Positions 17,141-25,644 of a stretch of DNA of 64,000 nucleotides are shown piece by piece. The stretch comes from JAIBJN01 sp963830885. Lineage in GTDB: Bacteria; Actinomycetota; Thermoleophilia; Gaiellales; Gaiellaceae. Positions within the stretch are counted from its first letter, which is position 1. Every line of letters starts with the position of its first letter. The notes under the pieces were generated by a model, which worked only from the letters and a program-made list of their open reading frames with translations, searched no databases and was not told where the DNA came from. The position numbers and the translations under genes are program-made. Location of the stretch: NCBI GenBank assembly GCA_963830885.1, contig CAWHOA010000010.1, positions 1-64,000 of the forward strand. Direction: 5' to 3'.

Positions 17141-18767
17141 GCTTCCCGGCCTCCTCGTCGCCTGCGCGCTGGGGGCCGCCACCGCCGTCCTGCTCTGGCG
17201 GCTCGTTCCCGACGTCCGCGGCAAGCCGCTCTTCGAGGACGAGGCCGTTGCCGGGCTGATCGGCTCCCGGCCGCTCGGCGAGCTTCTCGTCACCGTCCTC
17301 TGGGACCGCGGCGGCGCTCCGCTGCACTTCGTCCTCGCGCAGGTCGCGCTCGCCTTCGATTCCTCGCCGGAGGCGTTGCGCTGGCTGTCCGTCGTCTTCG
17401 CCGTCGCCACGATCCCGCTCTGCTACGACCTGGCGCGGCGACTGGCCGGGCCGGTGGCCGGGGCCACCGCCGCGCTCGTCGCCGGGGCGTCGACCGTGCT
17501 CGCGCTCTACGGAACGGTCGGGCGGATGTACGCGCTGCTCGCCTTCGTCAGTGCGCTCTCAGTGGATCTCTTCGCCCGCGCGCTCCAGCTGAGGACGGGC
17601 CGCGCCGCATTCGTGGCCGCGCTGGCCGCCGTGCTCCTGCCGGCTGTGCACCCCTACGGCGCCATCGTCGTCGCCATCGAGGCCGCGGTGGCCTTCGCCC
17701 TCTGGCGCGGCCGCCCGCTGCGGCCCGCCCTCCCCGTGCTCGCAGTCGGCGTCCTCCTCGTCCCGTTCGCCGTCGCCGACCTGCGCCTCGCCGACCGCTT
17801 CACCGTGGGCGTGGAGGGGGAGGAGTCCCTGGCGGGGCCCGGCGACGCCTGGGCCCAGCTCGGCCGGGCGCTGGAGTCGTTCGCGGGCGGAGGCGGCTGG
17901 ACCTTCGCCGTCTTCCTCGTCCTCGGGCTCGCCGGCGCGGTGATCCTGCTGCGAACGCACACGGCGTTCGCGGTGTTCGGCCTGCTGGTGCTGCTGGCGC
18001 CGCCGCTCCTCTTCATGCTCCTGCGCACCGGCAGCGTCATGGGGCTCTCGCCGCGCCACCTCGTCTTCGCGCTGCCGCTCTGGGCTGCGGCGATCGGCGC
18101 GGCCGTAGCCCGGCTCACGCGCGAGCTCCCGGCGCTCGCGGCGATCGGGGCCGTCGCGGCGGTCGGCCTGCTTGCGGTGTTCTCCCCGGCGGGCGGGATG
18201 GAGGATCCGCGCGACCGCGACAACGTCGTCCTCGGCGGCGGGCCGCTCGCCGCTCCGACGGGCGGCCGCGAGCAACTGGCTGCGCCCGCGGACTGGCTCC
18301 GCGAGACGGTGGCCGAAGACGACCTGCTTTTCCCGTTCTCCGCCGTCTTCCTGGCCGGGCTGCCCGCGACCGGCGAGGCGGTGACGCTGCCCTACTCGCA
18401 GACGACGCTGCTGGAGAGCGCGGTCGAGCGGCTCGACGATGACGCTGGCGCCATCGTCGTGGCGATCCCCACCGGCGAGGCCGCCGTGGACGCCGCCGGG
18501 CTGGAGAGCGCCCTCGGCGACGGCTACGACGTGCGGGTCTTCCCCGGCTGGCTGCTGGTGCGGGCCGAGGGGCCGTTCGCGGAGCCCGCCGAGGCGCTTG
18601 CCGCGACGGCAGCGGTGCTCGATGCCGCGCTCGACGCGGTCGAGGTCGACCGCTACCAGGAGCTCCGCTTCTACGTCGAGCGCAGCCTGCACACCGTCTG
18701 CCAGACGCTCGCGGGACTAGGTGACGCGAGCCTCGACCGCTGCGAGACAGCCGGAGCCGTCCGCTGA
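17139..18767 (+). CDS. GT-C type membrane glycosyltransferase (GT39/ArnT-like)
   Basis: An approximately 540-residue multi-pass protein. The first helix is LPGLLVACALGAATAVLL; next comes the acidic loop FEDEAV, the DE pair typical of PMT/ArnT-family glycosyltransferases, and then RGGAPLHFVLAQVAL and GTVGRMYALLAF. At least eight further helices and a soluble C-terminal domain follow. It is homologous to the genes at 18717 and 22135. The start is unresolved: no ATG/GTG/TTG is in frame between 17028 (inside the HMG-CoA lyase gene) and the first helix, so the coordinate marks the beginning of recognisable protein. The acceptor is unknown; it probably uses a polyprenyl-phosphate sugar. Confidence 0.7.
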   Translation, partial: ELPGLLVACALGAATAVLLWRLVPDVRGKPLFEDEAVAGLIGSRPLGELLVTVLWDRGGAPLHFVLAQVALAFDSSPEALRWLSVVFAVATIPLCYDLARRLAGPVAGATAALVAGASTVLALYGTVGRMYALLAFVSALSVDLFARALQLRTGRAAFVAALAAVLLPAVHPYGAIVVAIEAAVAFALWRGRPLRPALPVLAVGVLLVPFAVADLRLADRFTVGVEGEESLAGPGDAWAQLGRALESFAGGGGWTFAVFLVLGLAGAVILLRTHTAFAVFGLLVLLAPPLLFMLLRTGSVMGLSPRHLVFALPLWAAAIGAAVARLTRELPALAAIGAVAAVGLLAVFSPAGGMEDPRDRDNVVLGGGPLAAPTGGREQLAAPADWLRETVAEDDLLFPFSAVFLAGLPATGEAVTLPYSQTTLLESAVERLDDDAGAIVVAIPTGEAAVDAAGLESALGDGYDVRVFPGWLLVRAEGPFAEPAEALAATAAVLDAALDAVEVDRYQELRFYVERSLHTVCQTLAGLGDASLDRCETAGAVR

Positions 18768-20207
18768 GTCCAGGTAGCGGCCCCCGGCGGCTTCGGCCTC
18801 GGCGGCGAGCGTCCTGCTCCAGCCGACCCGCGCGACCTCGACCGTTCCGACCTCCATGCTCTCCGCAGGCTGGGCCAGGTCGATGACCGCTCGGCCCGCG
18901 GGCACATCCGTGACGACCCACAGGTCGGCGCAGGGGGCCTTCGGCACGGCCTCCGGGAGCGTGAGGTCGCCCGGGAGGTACCACTCGAGCGGCGAGCGGA
19001 AGTTCGGGAGCGAGCCGACGACGAGGATCGGGTCGCCCGGCTCCCAGCCGGCGTCCGCGAGCGCCTCCGCCACGCGGTCGAAGTCGACGCGCTCGTCCAT
19101 CGGGCTGCGCACGTAGCCGAAGACGGCCAGTGCAAGGACGCCGGCGCCCGCCGCGAGCGCCGCACGGCGCGGGAGCGGCAGCAGGACGGCGGCGAGCGCG
19201 ACGGCGGCGAACGCGGTGACGCCGATCAGGTTCCTCCCCGTGACGATGCGCAGGCCGGCCAGCCAGGCGATTCCCGAGACGCCGACCGGGACGACGACCA
19301 GGAGCGCGCACAGCCGGGCGGAGGAGCCGAGTCGGGCCAGCACCCAGCAGCCGCCGAGGACGAGGGCCAGGATCACGACGCGTGCGAGCGCCTCGCCGGC
19401 GCTCGGGTCGCTGCCGAGCTCCGCGTACATCGTCCCCGGGTTCCAGAAGAGCGCGGACGGAAGCGCGAGGAACTTGACGGGGTCGAAGGCGTCGATCCAA
19501 CCGAAGCGCTCGGCGCGTACCTGGTCCAGGAGGCCAGGGAGCCAGGCGAGCAGCGTGGCCGTGCCCAGGAGGACCGCGGCCCCGAGGCGCACGGCCACGG
19601 GCCGGAGCTCCCGCTCGACGGCCAGCCAGACGAGCGCCCCCGCGGCCGCGAGCAGGAAGAAGTAGTGCGTGTAGGCCCCCGCCGCGGCGCAGGCTGCAAC
19701 CGCCGCCAGCCGTCCGAGGGAAGCCCGTGCGGCGGCCCGCTCCAGGAGGAGCGCAAAGACCAGGGTGAGAACTGCGAGGAGCGAGTACGCCCGCAGCTCG
19801 CTCCCGTGGATGACCGTCTGCCACGCGAGCGCGGTGAGTGCGCCCGCGAGCCCGGCCGCCCAGAGCGGGAGGAACCCACGCGCGTAGACGACCGTCAGGC
19901 CCGCGAGCGCCGCAGCGAGCGCGACGGAGAGAAAGCGAAGGTCCTCCACCGGGATGCCGGTCTCGCGCACTGCCCAGGCGAGCAGGTACCAGCCCGGCGG
20001 CGTCGACTCGGTGCGGGAGACGTGCTCGACCACGCCGGCCGGCGTTCCTTCGAGGAGCACCCGCGCGGAAGCGACCTCGTCCTGCCAGAACGGCAGGTCG
20101 ATCGCGCCCGGGAGCGCTGCCGCCGCCGCCAGCGCCGCGGCCCCGGCTGCGACGGCGATCGTGGCGCGCCGCCCTTCGCCGGCTGCGCCCTCTCCCGCTT
20201 TCGGCAT
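18717..20207 (-). CDS. GT-C type membrane glycosyltransferase (GT39/ArnT-like)
   Basis: A 496-residue membrane protein with about ten helices. It shares key features with its neighbours: FWQDEVASARVLLEG (DE motif in the first periplasmic loop), ESTPPGWYLLAW, HGSELRAYSLLAVL and THYFFLLA. The C-terminal soluble part (DPILVVGSLPNF onward) is predicted extracytoplasmic. It is convergent with and overlaps the 3' end of the preceding glycosyltransferase gene by 51 bp, and is divergent from the gene at 20219 with 11 bp between starts. It probably glycosylates an envelope lipid, glycan or protein; the target is unknown. Confidence 0.82.
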   Translation of the reverse strand: MPKAGEGAAGEGRRATIAVAAGAAALAAAAALPGAIDLPFWQDEVASARVLLEGTPAGVVEHVSRTESTPPGWYLLAWAVRETGIPVEDLRFLSVALAAALAGLTVVYARGFLPLWAAGLAGALTALAWQTVIHGSELRAYSLLAVLTLVFALLLERAAARASLGRLAAVAACAAAGAYTHYFFLLAAAGALVWLAVERELRPVAVRLGAAVLLGTATLLAWLPGLLDQVRAERFGWIDAFDPVKFLALPSALFWNPGTMYAELGSDPSAGEALARVVILALVLGGCWVLARLGSSARLCALLVVVPVGVSGIAWLAGLRIVTGRNLIGVTAFAAVALAAVLLPLPRRAALAAGAGVLALAVFGYVRSPMDERVDFDRVAEALADAGWEPGDPILVVGSLPNFRSPLEWYLPGDLTLPEAVPKAPCADLWVVTDVPAGRAVIDLAQPAESMEVGTVEVARVGWSRTLAAEAEAAGGRYLDSADGSGCLAAVEARVT

Positions 20208-20210
20208 AGT
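20205..20210 (+). promoter_or_regulatory. Possible -10 box (CATAGT) before the gene at 20219
   Basis: CATAGT is 8 nt before ATG 20219 and overlaps the start codon of the divergent gene. Confidence 0.3.
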
Positions 20211-20218
20211 CCGTCAGC

Positions 20219-22138
20219 ATGACGGCTGGCAGGGCCCGCTGGGGCCTCGTGGCGCTCTTCGCAGTCGCGGCGGTTGTCGCCACGCTCCCGGCGGTCGGCG
20301 GGCTCCGCTCCGAGTTCATGGCGGACGGCGCCCCCGGCTACGGCGAGGCCGCCTCCGGCGACCATCTGCAGACGACCTACCGCTTCTGGCTCGTCGGCCA
20401 TCAGCTCGAGCGCGGAGCAGCCCCGTGGGTCGACCCGTACAGCTTCCAGCCGCTCGTCGAGCCGCAGACCGTCCTCGGCGGCTGGCCCTACGGGCTCCCG
20501 TTCTGGCCGCTCGACGCCCTCTTCGGCCCGGTCGTCGCGTGGAACCTGCTTCTGCTCGCGGTCACCTTCGCCGCGGGCCTCTTCGCCTACCTCTGGCTGC
20601 GGGAGCTCGATCTTCCTCCGGCGGCCGCCGCGCTCGGCGGCCTGGCGTTCGAGCTCGCGCCGTACCGGCTGCTCCAGAGCGGCGGGCACCTGCTCGGCTG
20701 GATCGCCGTGCTCCTCCCGCTCGCGCTCTGGGCCTACGAGCGCTCGCGCCGGGCTCCGTCCCGCCGCTCGTCACATCTGTGGGGTGCGCTCACGGCGGCG
20801 GCCATCGTCTCGATCCCGCTCTCGGGCCAGCTCCATCTCGCCCTCGGCGTGCTCCCGTTCGTCGCCGCCTACGCGGCGCTCCGCTTCGCGCGGCCGGCCG
20901 CGCTCTGGGCCTGGGGAGGAGCGGCGGCCGCCGCCGTCGCGGGGCTGGTCGCGGAGGCAGTCGTCATCGCCGGCACGACGGAGTCGGAGGGGAGGAGCCT
21001 CGCCGAGGTCGCCTACTACTCGGCGAGCCCGCTCGACGTCCTCAGCCGCTGGCGCCTCCACGGGCCCGAGCGCTTCGTGTACCTCGGCTGGCTGCTCCCT
21101 GTCCTCGCCGTGGTCGGCCTCGTGCTGCTCGCGCGACGCCGCCGCGGGCTGGCGATCCTGCTCGGCCTCGCTGCGCTCGTGCCCGCCCTGTTGGCACTGG
21201 GAACGAACCTGCCTCTCTACGAGACGCTTCGCGACGTCTTCCCGCCGCTGCGCTACCCGCGGGTGCCGGGCCGCTTCCTCCCGCTGGCGAACCTGGCGCT
21301 CGCGGCGCTGGCGGCGGTCGCGGTGGCGGGGGCAGTCGCGCGCTTCCAGGGGCGTCGCCGCACGGCCGTGGCCGCAGCGCTGCTCGCGCTCGTCGCCGCC
21401 GACCTGCTCGTCTTCCCGCTGCGCGGGAGCGCGGCCGACCCGGACAACACTGCGTACGCCGCCCTCGCGGCCTCGGGCCCGGGTCGCGTGCTCGAGCTCC
21501 CGATCTTCCAGCGCGGCACGGGCCAGTTCGGGAGCGTGTACCAGTACTACACCCAGCAGGCGCCGCGGGAGCGGCCGACCGGGTACGCGCTCGCGCCGGA
21601 GGAGGTCTTCGCCTTCACCGAACGGTTCAACCGGCTCGACTGCGGCGCCTGGCTCCCCGGCGACCGGGAGGAGCTGGAGGAGCTCGGCATCCGCTCGATC
21701 CTCTGGCACGGCGGGCTCTACCGGCAGTCGGAGACGCCGGGCGCGTGGCACGCGAGCGAGGGGCTCCGGCGAGAGGGGCTCGGGATCGTCGGAGGAGGCC
21801 CGGTGGTCTACCTGTGGGCGCCCGGGCGGGACGGCGCGCCGATCGGCCCTGAGCCTTCCCGCACCGAGCCGCTTCTCTGCGACGGCTGGACGGACGGGGA
21901 GCTCGAGCTCTCCGAGGGCGCCCTCTGGCTCTACGGAGAGGGCACCGCCGAGCTCGAGCTGGAGGCCCCAGCGCCGATGCAGGTGACCGCGTTCGCCGAC
22001 GGCAGCGCGCTCGAGCCGACGACCGTCAGCGGCGGGGGGACCGTCACTGCGAGCCTGCCGGAGCGGGGGTGGCACGCCTTCGTCCTGCGAGGGGCTCCCG
22101 GCCTCCGGCTCGTCCGGGCGGGCTTCACCGAGTCTTGA
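20219..22138 (+). CDS. Large membrane protein, GT-C/YfhO-like
   Basis: A 639-residue protein with a first helix WGLVALFAVAAVVATLPAV, then a long periplasmic loop (GDHLQTTYRFWLVGHQLERG) and about ten helices. The C-terminal 200 residues are extracytoplasmic (EEVFAFTERFNRLDCGAWLP). GGWPYGLPFWPLD and the loop architecture resemble YfhO/GT-C membrane proteins rather than the ArnT-like paralogues around it, and the DE motif is absent. It overlaps the next gene by TTGA, so the two are co-translated. Its role is likely envelope polysaccharide or lipid glycosylation, by context. Confidence 0.72.
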   Translation: MTAGRARWGLVALFAVAAVVATLPAVGGLRSEFMADGAPGYGEAASGDHLQTTYRFWLVGHQLERGAAPWVDPYSFQPLVEPQTVLGGWPYGLPFWPLDALFGPVVAWNLLLLAVTFAAGLFAYLWLRELDLPPAAAALGGLAFELAPYRLLQSGGHLLGWIAVLLPLALWAYERSRRAPSRRSSHLWGALTAAAIVSIPLSGQLHLALGVLPFVAAYAALRFARPAALWAWGGAAAAAVAGLVAEAVVIAGTTESEGRSLAEVAYYSASPLDVLSRWRLHGPERFVYLGWLLPVLAVVGLVLLARRRRGLAILLGLAALVPALLALGTNLPLYETLRDVFPPLRYPRVPGRFLPLANLALAALAAVAVAGAVARFQGRRRTAVAAALLALVAADLLVFPLRGSAADPDNTAYAALAASGPGRVLELPIFQRGTGQFGSVYQYYTQQAPRERPTGYALAPEEVFAFTERFNRLDCGAWLPGDREELEELGIRSILWHGGLYRQSETPGAWHASEGLRREGLGIVGGGPVVYLWAPGRDGAPIGPEPSRTEPLLCDGWTDGELELSEGALWLYGEGTAELELEAPAPMQVTAFADGSALEPTTVSGGGTVTASLPERGWHAFVLRGAPGLRLVRAGFTES

Positions 22139-23643
22139 CCTGGAGGCGCCGGGACCTCGCTCTGGCCGTCGCGCTCGCGGCGCTCGTCGGGCTGACCGTC
22201 TGGGCGCGCCTTCCGGGAGCGCTCCACGAGTCGCTCTGGGCCGACGAGGTCTACTCCGCGCGGACGATCGTCGAGCCCTCGACGCGCGAGGCGCTCTACC
22301 GGGTGAGCCAGGAGTCGTCGCCGCCCGGCTGGTTCGTCCTCGCCCGTGTGACGCACCGGCTCGGGGCCGAGCCGGTGACCGTGCGCCTCCTCTCGGTCCT
22401 CTTCAGCGCCGCCCTGACCGTGCTCGTCGTGCTCTACGCGCGCCGGCGCCTGCCCCTCCCTGGGGCGCTCCTGGCCGGCCTGCTGGCCGCGCTGGCCTAC
22501 CAGCCCGTCTTCCACGGGAAGGAGCTGCGTCCCTACGCCCTTCTCGCCCTGCTCGCGCTCGGCTTCGTCATGGCGCTCGAGGCGGCGGCCGCTCGCCCCT
22601 CGCGGGGCCGGCTCGCGCTGCTCGCCGCCGTTTCCGTCGCCGGCGCGCTGACCCACTACTTCTTCCTGCTCGCCGTCGCCGTCGGCCTGCTCTGGCTGTG
22701 GTCGTCCGGGACGGGGCCACGCCGCCCGGCCGTGACCGCCGCTGCCCTGGCCGGGCTCGTCCCGCTCCTCGCCTGGGCACCGAAGATCGTGGCGCAGGCC
22801 GGGCGGGTGGACACGTACTTCTCTCAGGTGACGTGGGACCGCGTGCTCTGGCTCTACTCCAACATCGTCTCGAGCGCGAGCGTGTGGGAGCGGGCGGGGG
22901 ACGGCGTCCGCTACGTCGTCCTCGCGCTGGTTCTCGCCGGGGCGGCCGTGCTCGCCCGCCGCCGCGAGGGGCGCCTGGCCGCGCTGATGGTCGTCGTGCC
23001 GGTCGCCGTGGCCGCCGCCGTCTCGCTCGCGGGCCTCCACGTCTTCACCACCCGCAACCTCATGGTCGTAGCGCCTTTCGCCTGCATCGCGCTGGCGGCC
23101 GTGCCGAGCGCGATCCCGTCGCGGCCGCTCGCCCTGGCCGCGACGATCGCCGTGGCCGTCGGCGCCGTCTGGAGCTTCTCGCTCGACCGGCAGCGCGACC
23201 GCACCCCCTACGACCGCGTCGGCGGGGCGATGGCCGACTTCGGCTGGACGGGCGCCGAGCCCATCGTCATTTTCGGCAGGCCTCTGAACCAGCGGGCGCC
23301 CCTCGGGTGGCATCTCCCCGGCCACCCGCAACTCCGGCCGGCAGGGCCGGGGCGCGGCGCGTGCAAGCGCGCCTACGTCCTCGCCGTCAGCCCGGAGGGG
23401 CTCAACTGGCTGGCGTCGCACCGCGAGCGTGTCCTCCGCGAGCGGCCGCTCCCGTACTACGGCCGGCGCTCGGACGGGGAGCGGAGCCCGACGGACATGG
23501 TCGTCGCCGAGGTCGAGTGGACCGACGAGCTCGTCGAAGCCGTCAGCTCCCAGGGCAGCGCCCTCTTCTTCGTCCGCGGCGACACGCGGCCGGCCTGTCT
23601 CCTGCCGAAGCCGTTCCCGCCGGGCGCCGGCCGGTTGTTCTAG
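22135..23643 (+). CDS. GT-C type membrane glycosyltransferase (GT39/ArnT-like)
   Basis: A 502-residue paralogue of the genes at 17139 and 18717: LWADEVYSARTIVE (DE motif), ESSPPGWFVLARV, HGKELRPYALLALLAL, THYFFLLAVAVGLLWL. Multiple transmembrane helices are followed by a soluble C-terminal domain (YDRVGGAMADFGWTGAEPIV). The TTG start at 22135 overlaps the upstream TGA (TTGA). This group of four large glycosyltransferase-like genes suggests a specialised surface glycan or lipid-modification locus. Donor and acceptor are unknown. Confidence 0.82.
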   Translation: MTWRRRDLALAVALAALVGLTVWARLPGALHESLWADEVYSARTIVEPSTREALYRVSQESSPPGWFVLARVTHRLGAEPVTVRLLSVLFSAALTVLVVLYARRRLPLPGALLAGLLAALAYQPVFHGKELRPYALLALLALGFVMALEAAAARPSRGRLALLAAVSVAGALTHYFFLLAVAVGLLWLWSSGTGPRRPAVTAAALAGLVPLLAWAPKIVAQAGRVDTYFSQVTWDRVLWLYSNIVSSASVWERAGDGVRYVVLALVLAGAAVLARRREGRLAALMVVVPVAVAAAVSLAGLHVFTTRNLMVVAPFACIALAAVPSAIPSRPLALAATIAVAVGAVWSFSLDRQRDRTPYDRVGGAMADFGWTGAEPIVIFGRPLNQRAPLGWHLPGHPQLRPAGPGRGACKRAYVLAVSPEGLNWLASHRERVLRERPLPYYGRRSDGERSPTDMVVAEVEWTDELVEAVSSQGSALFFVRGDTRPACLLPKPFPPGAGRLF

Positions 23644-23699
23644 GGCGCTCCGGGTAGCCATACTTGCGGGGCCAGCACCAGTCGAGGAGGCGAGCGCTT

Positions 23700-25115
23700 A
23701 TGTCGGTTCTGATCAAGGGCGGCCGGGTGGTCACCGCGGCGGACGACTACGTCGCGGACGTGTTCGTCGAGGACGAGTCCGTGACGCTGATCGGCGAGTC
23801 CCTCGACGTCCAGGCCGACAGGGTGATCGACGCCGGCGGGAAGATGGTGCTCCCGGGCTGTATCGACCCGCACACGCACCTGGACATGCCCTTCGGGGGC
23901 ACGACCTCGTGCGACGACTTCACCTCCGGCACGGTCTCGGCTGCGTTCGGCGGGACGACCTGTCACGTCGACTTCTGCATCCAGGGCAAGGGCCAGACGT
24001 TCGCGGAGGCGCTCGAGACCTGGCACGGGAAGATCGAGTCCGCGAAGCCCGTGATCGACGTCGGCTTCCACCTGGCGGTCACCGACCTCCGCGAGGGAGG
24101 GACGCTCGAAGAGCTGGCGCGCATGCCCGACGAGGGCGTCACGAGCTACAAGCTCTTCATGGCCTACAAGGGCGCGATCATGGTCGACGACGAGACGCTC
24201 TTCCGCGTCATGCAGACCGCCGCGGACACGGGCGCGCTCGTGATGGTGCACGCCGAGCACGGCGACTCGATCGACGTCCTCGTCAAGCAGGCGCTCGCCG
24301 AGGGCAAGACCGACCCGATCTGGCACGCGCGCACCCGCCCGCCCGAGACCGAGGGCGAGGCGACGAACCGCGCCGTCCAGCTGGCGCACGTCGCCGGCTG
24401 CAGCCTCTACGTCGTCCACGTCTCCTGCAAGGAGTCGATCGACCCGATCGCCCGTGCCAAGGAGCTCGGCTGGAACGCGCACGGCGAGACCTGCACGCAG
24501 TACTTCTTCGTGGACGAGACCTTCCTCGAGCGGCCCGACTTCGAGGGTGGCAAGTACGTCTACACGCCGCCCCCGCGCGCCAAGGAGAACCAGGAGCACC
24601 TGTGGCACGCGGTCGCGACGGACATCCTCTCCGTCGTCTCCACCGACCACTGCCCCTTCCGCTGGGCCGACCAGAAGTCGCTCGGCCGCGACGACTTCTC
24701 CAAGATCCCGAACGGCGGCCCGGGGATCGAGGACCGGCTGATGATGATCCACGAGTTCGGCGTGCGCGGCGGGCGCATCACCCTCAACCGCATGGTCGAG
24801 CTGCTGGCGACGAACCCCGCCAAGTACTTCGGCCTGTATCCGCGCAAGGGCACGGTTGCAGTGGGCTCCGACGCGGACATCGTCATCTTCGACCCGGACA
24901 AGCGGGTGACCCTGTCCGCGGAGGGGAGCCACTCGCGGGTGGACTACAACCTCTACGAGGGCACCGAGGTCACCGGCGCCCCGGAGATCGTGCTCGTCCG
25001 CGGCAAGGTGATCGTCGAGGGAGGCGAGCTCGTCGGTCAGCCGGGCGACGGCCGCTTCGTGAAGCGCGCGAGGTTCGGCGAACAGCTCACCACGGCCGCG
25101 GGAGCGGCCGCTTAG
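23700..25115 (+). CDS. hydA: Dihydropyrimidinase / D-hydantoinase
   Basis: A 471-residue cyclic amidohydrolase. The zinc site is complete: DPHTHLDMPFGG, the carbamylated-lysine motif TSYKLFMAYKG, VMVHAEHGD, YVVHVSCKES and STDHCPF. It opens cyclic ureides such as dihydrouracil or hydantoins in reductive pyrimidine breakdown; allantoinase activity is possible given nearby purine genes, but the sequence is hydantoinase-like. ATG 23700 is preceded by GAGGAGG, and a CATACT box about 40 nt upstream may be its -10. A small membrane protein follows 14 bp downstream. Confidence 0.92.
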   Translation: MSVLIKGGRVVTAADDYVADVFVEDESVTLIGESLDVQADRVIDAGGKMVLPGCIDPHTHLDMPFGGTTSCDDFTSGTVSAAFGGTTCHVDFCIQGKGQTFAEALETWHGKIESAKPVIDVGFHLAVTDLREGGTLEELARMPDEGVTSYKLFMAYKGAIMVDDETLFRVMQTAADTGALVMVHAEHGDSIDVLVKQALAEGKTDPIWHARTRPPETEGEATNRAVQLAHVAGCSLYVVHVSCKESIDPIARAKELGWNAHGETCTQYFFVDETFLERPDFEGGKYVYTPPPRAKENQEHLWHAVATDILSVVSTDHCPFRWADQKSLGRDDFSKIPNGGPGIEDRLMMIHEFGVRGGRITLNRMVELLATNPAKYFGLYPRKGTVAVGSDADIVIFDPDKRVTLSAEGSHSRVDYNLYEGTEVTGAPEIVLVRGKVIVEGGELVGQPGDGRFVKRARFGEQLTTAAGAAA

Positions 25116-25129
25116 GAAAAGGAGGCGGA

Positions 25130-25270
25130 GTGTTCGGCATCTCGGTCGGCGGGATCATCGTGATTCTGGGAATCCTGATCATCATCTTCTGGAGCCTCTG
25201 GATCGGCGTCATCGTCGCGCTCGTGGGCCTGCTCGCCTTCGGCGGCTTCGCCCGCGGCAAGTGGTACTGA
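25130..25270 (+). CDS. Small hydrophobic membrane protein
   Basis: A 46-residue protein from GTG 25130, with a strong ribosome site (AAAAGGAGG) just upstream. It is almost wholly two hydrophobic helices (VGGIIVILGILIIIFWSLW and IGVIVALVGLLAFGG) with a basic C-terminus. The strong ribosome site and codon phase support translation. It is cotranscribed with hydantoinase; its role is unknown, possibly a subunit or accessory of a transporter. Confidence 0.6.
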   Translation: MFGISVGGIIVILGILIIIFWSLWIGVIVALVGLLAFGGFARGKWY

Positions 25271-25291
25271 TGTAATCGTCACGCCGGCGCC

Positions 25292-25318
25292 ACGCTTGTG
25301 TTTCACACGCACAAGCGT
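25292..25318. repeat. Hairpin repeat, CTTGTG family (copy A)
   Basis: ACGCTTGTG and CACAAGCGT form a perfect 9-bp stem with loop TTTCACACG. The 21-nt core nearly matches two copies at 40885-40909 and 40960-40982. Confidence 0.6.
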
Positions 25319-25338
25319 TTCCGCGCCACCCTGGAGGG

Positions 25339-25644
25339 GTGGCCTTCCACCCTCCGGTCCATTCCGAGTTCGTGCTCGCCCTCCGCGTCCTGGACGCCTT
25401 TGGGATGCCGTACGCGGAGGCCTGGCGCCTGCTCCGGCCGGTCGCTGCGCGGCTCGGCATCCCGCGGCCGAGCTACTCGAGCGTTCGCCGGATCGTGATC
25501 GCGGAGCGTCGGCGGAAGCAGGAGAACGCGGAGCTTCTGGACCTGCTCCTGGCGGACCTGTTCACGGGGCGGTTCCCGTACAGGTTCGTGGAACACAAGG
25601 TCGCGGGCGCCCGCGGGTGGGAGGACGCTGGGCTGGATCGCTAG
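25339..25644 (+). CDS. Hypothetical helical protein, possible HTH
   Basis: A 101-residue protein from GTG 25339 (ribosome site CTGGAGGG). It is predicted all-helical, with segments FVLALRVLDAFGMPYAEAWRLL and YSSVRRIVIAERRRKQENAEL. The second, basic helix could contact DNA, consistent with a small winged or HTH protein, but no family is recognised. It lies between a CTTGTG-type hairpin (25292) and a partial inverted match (GGAACACAAG near 25588), and its stop meets the end of fbiC. Its reality is fairly likely; its function is unknown. Confidence 0.5.
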   Translation: MAFHPPVHSEFVLALRVLDAFGMPYAEAWRLLRPVAARLGIPRPSYSSVRRIVIAERRRKQENAELLDLLLADLFTGRFPYRFVEHKVAGARGWEDAGLDR

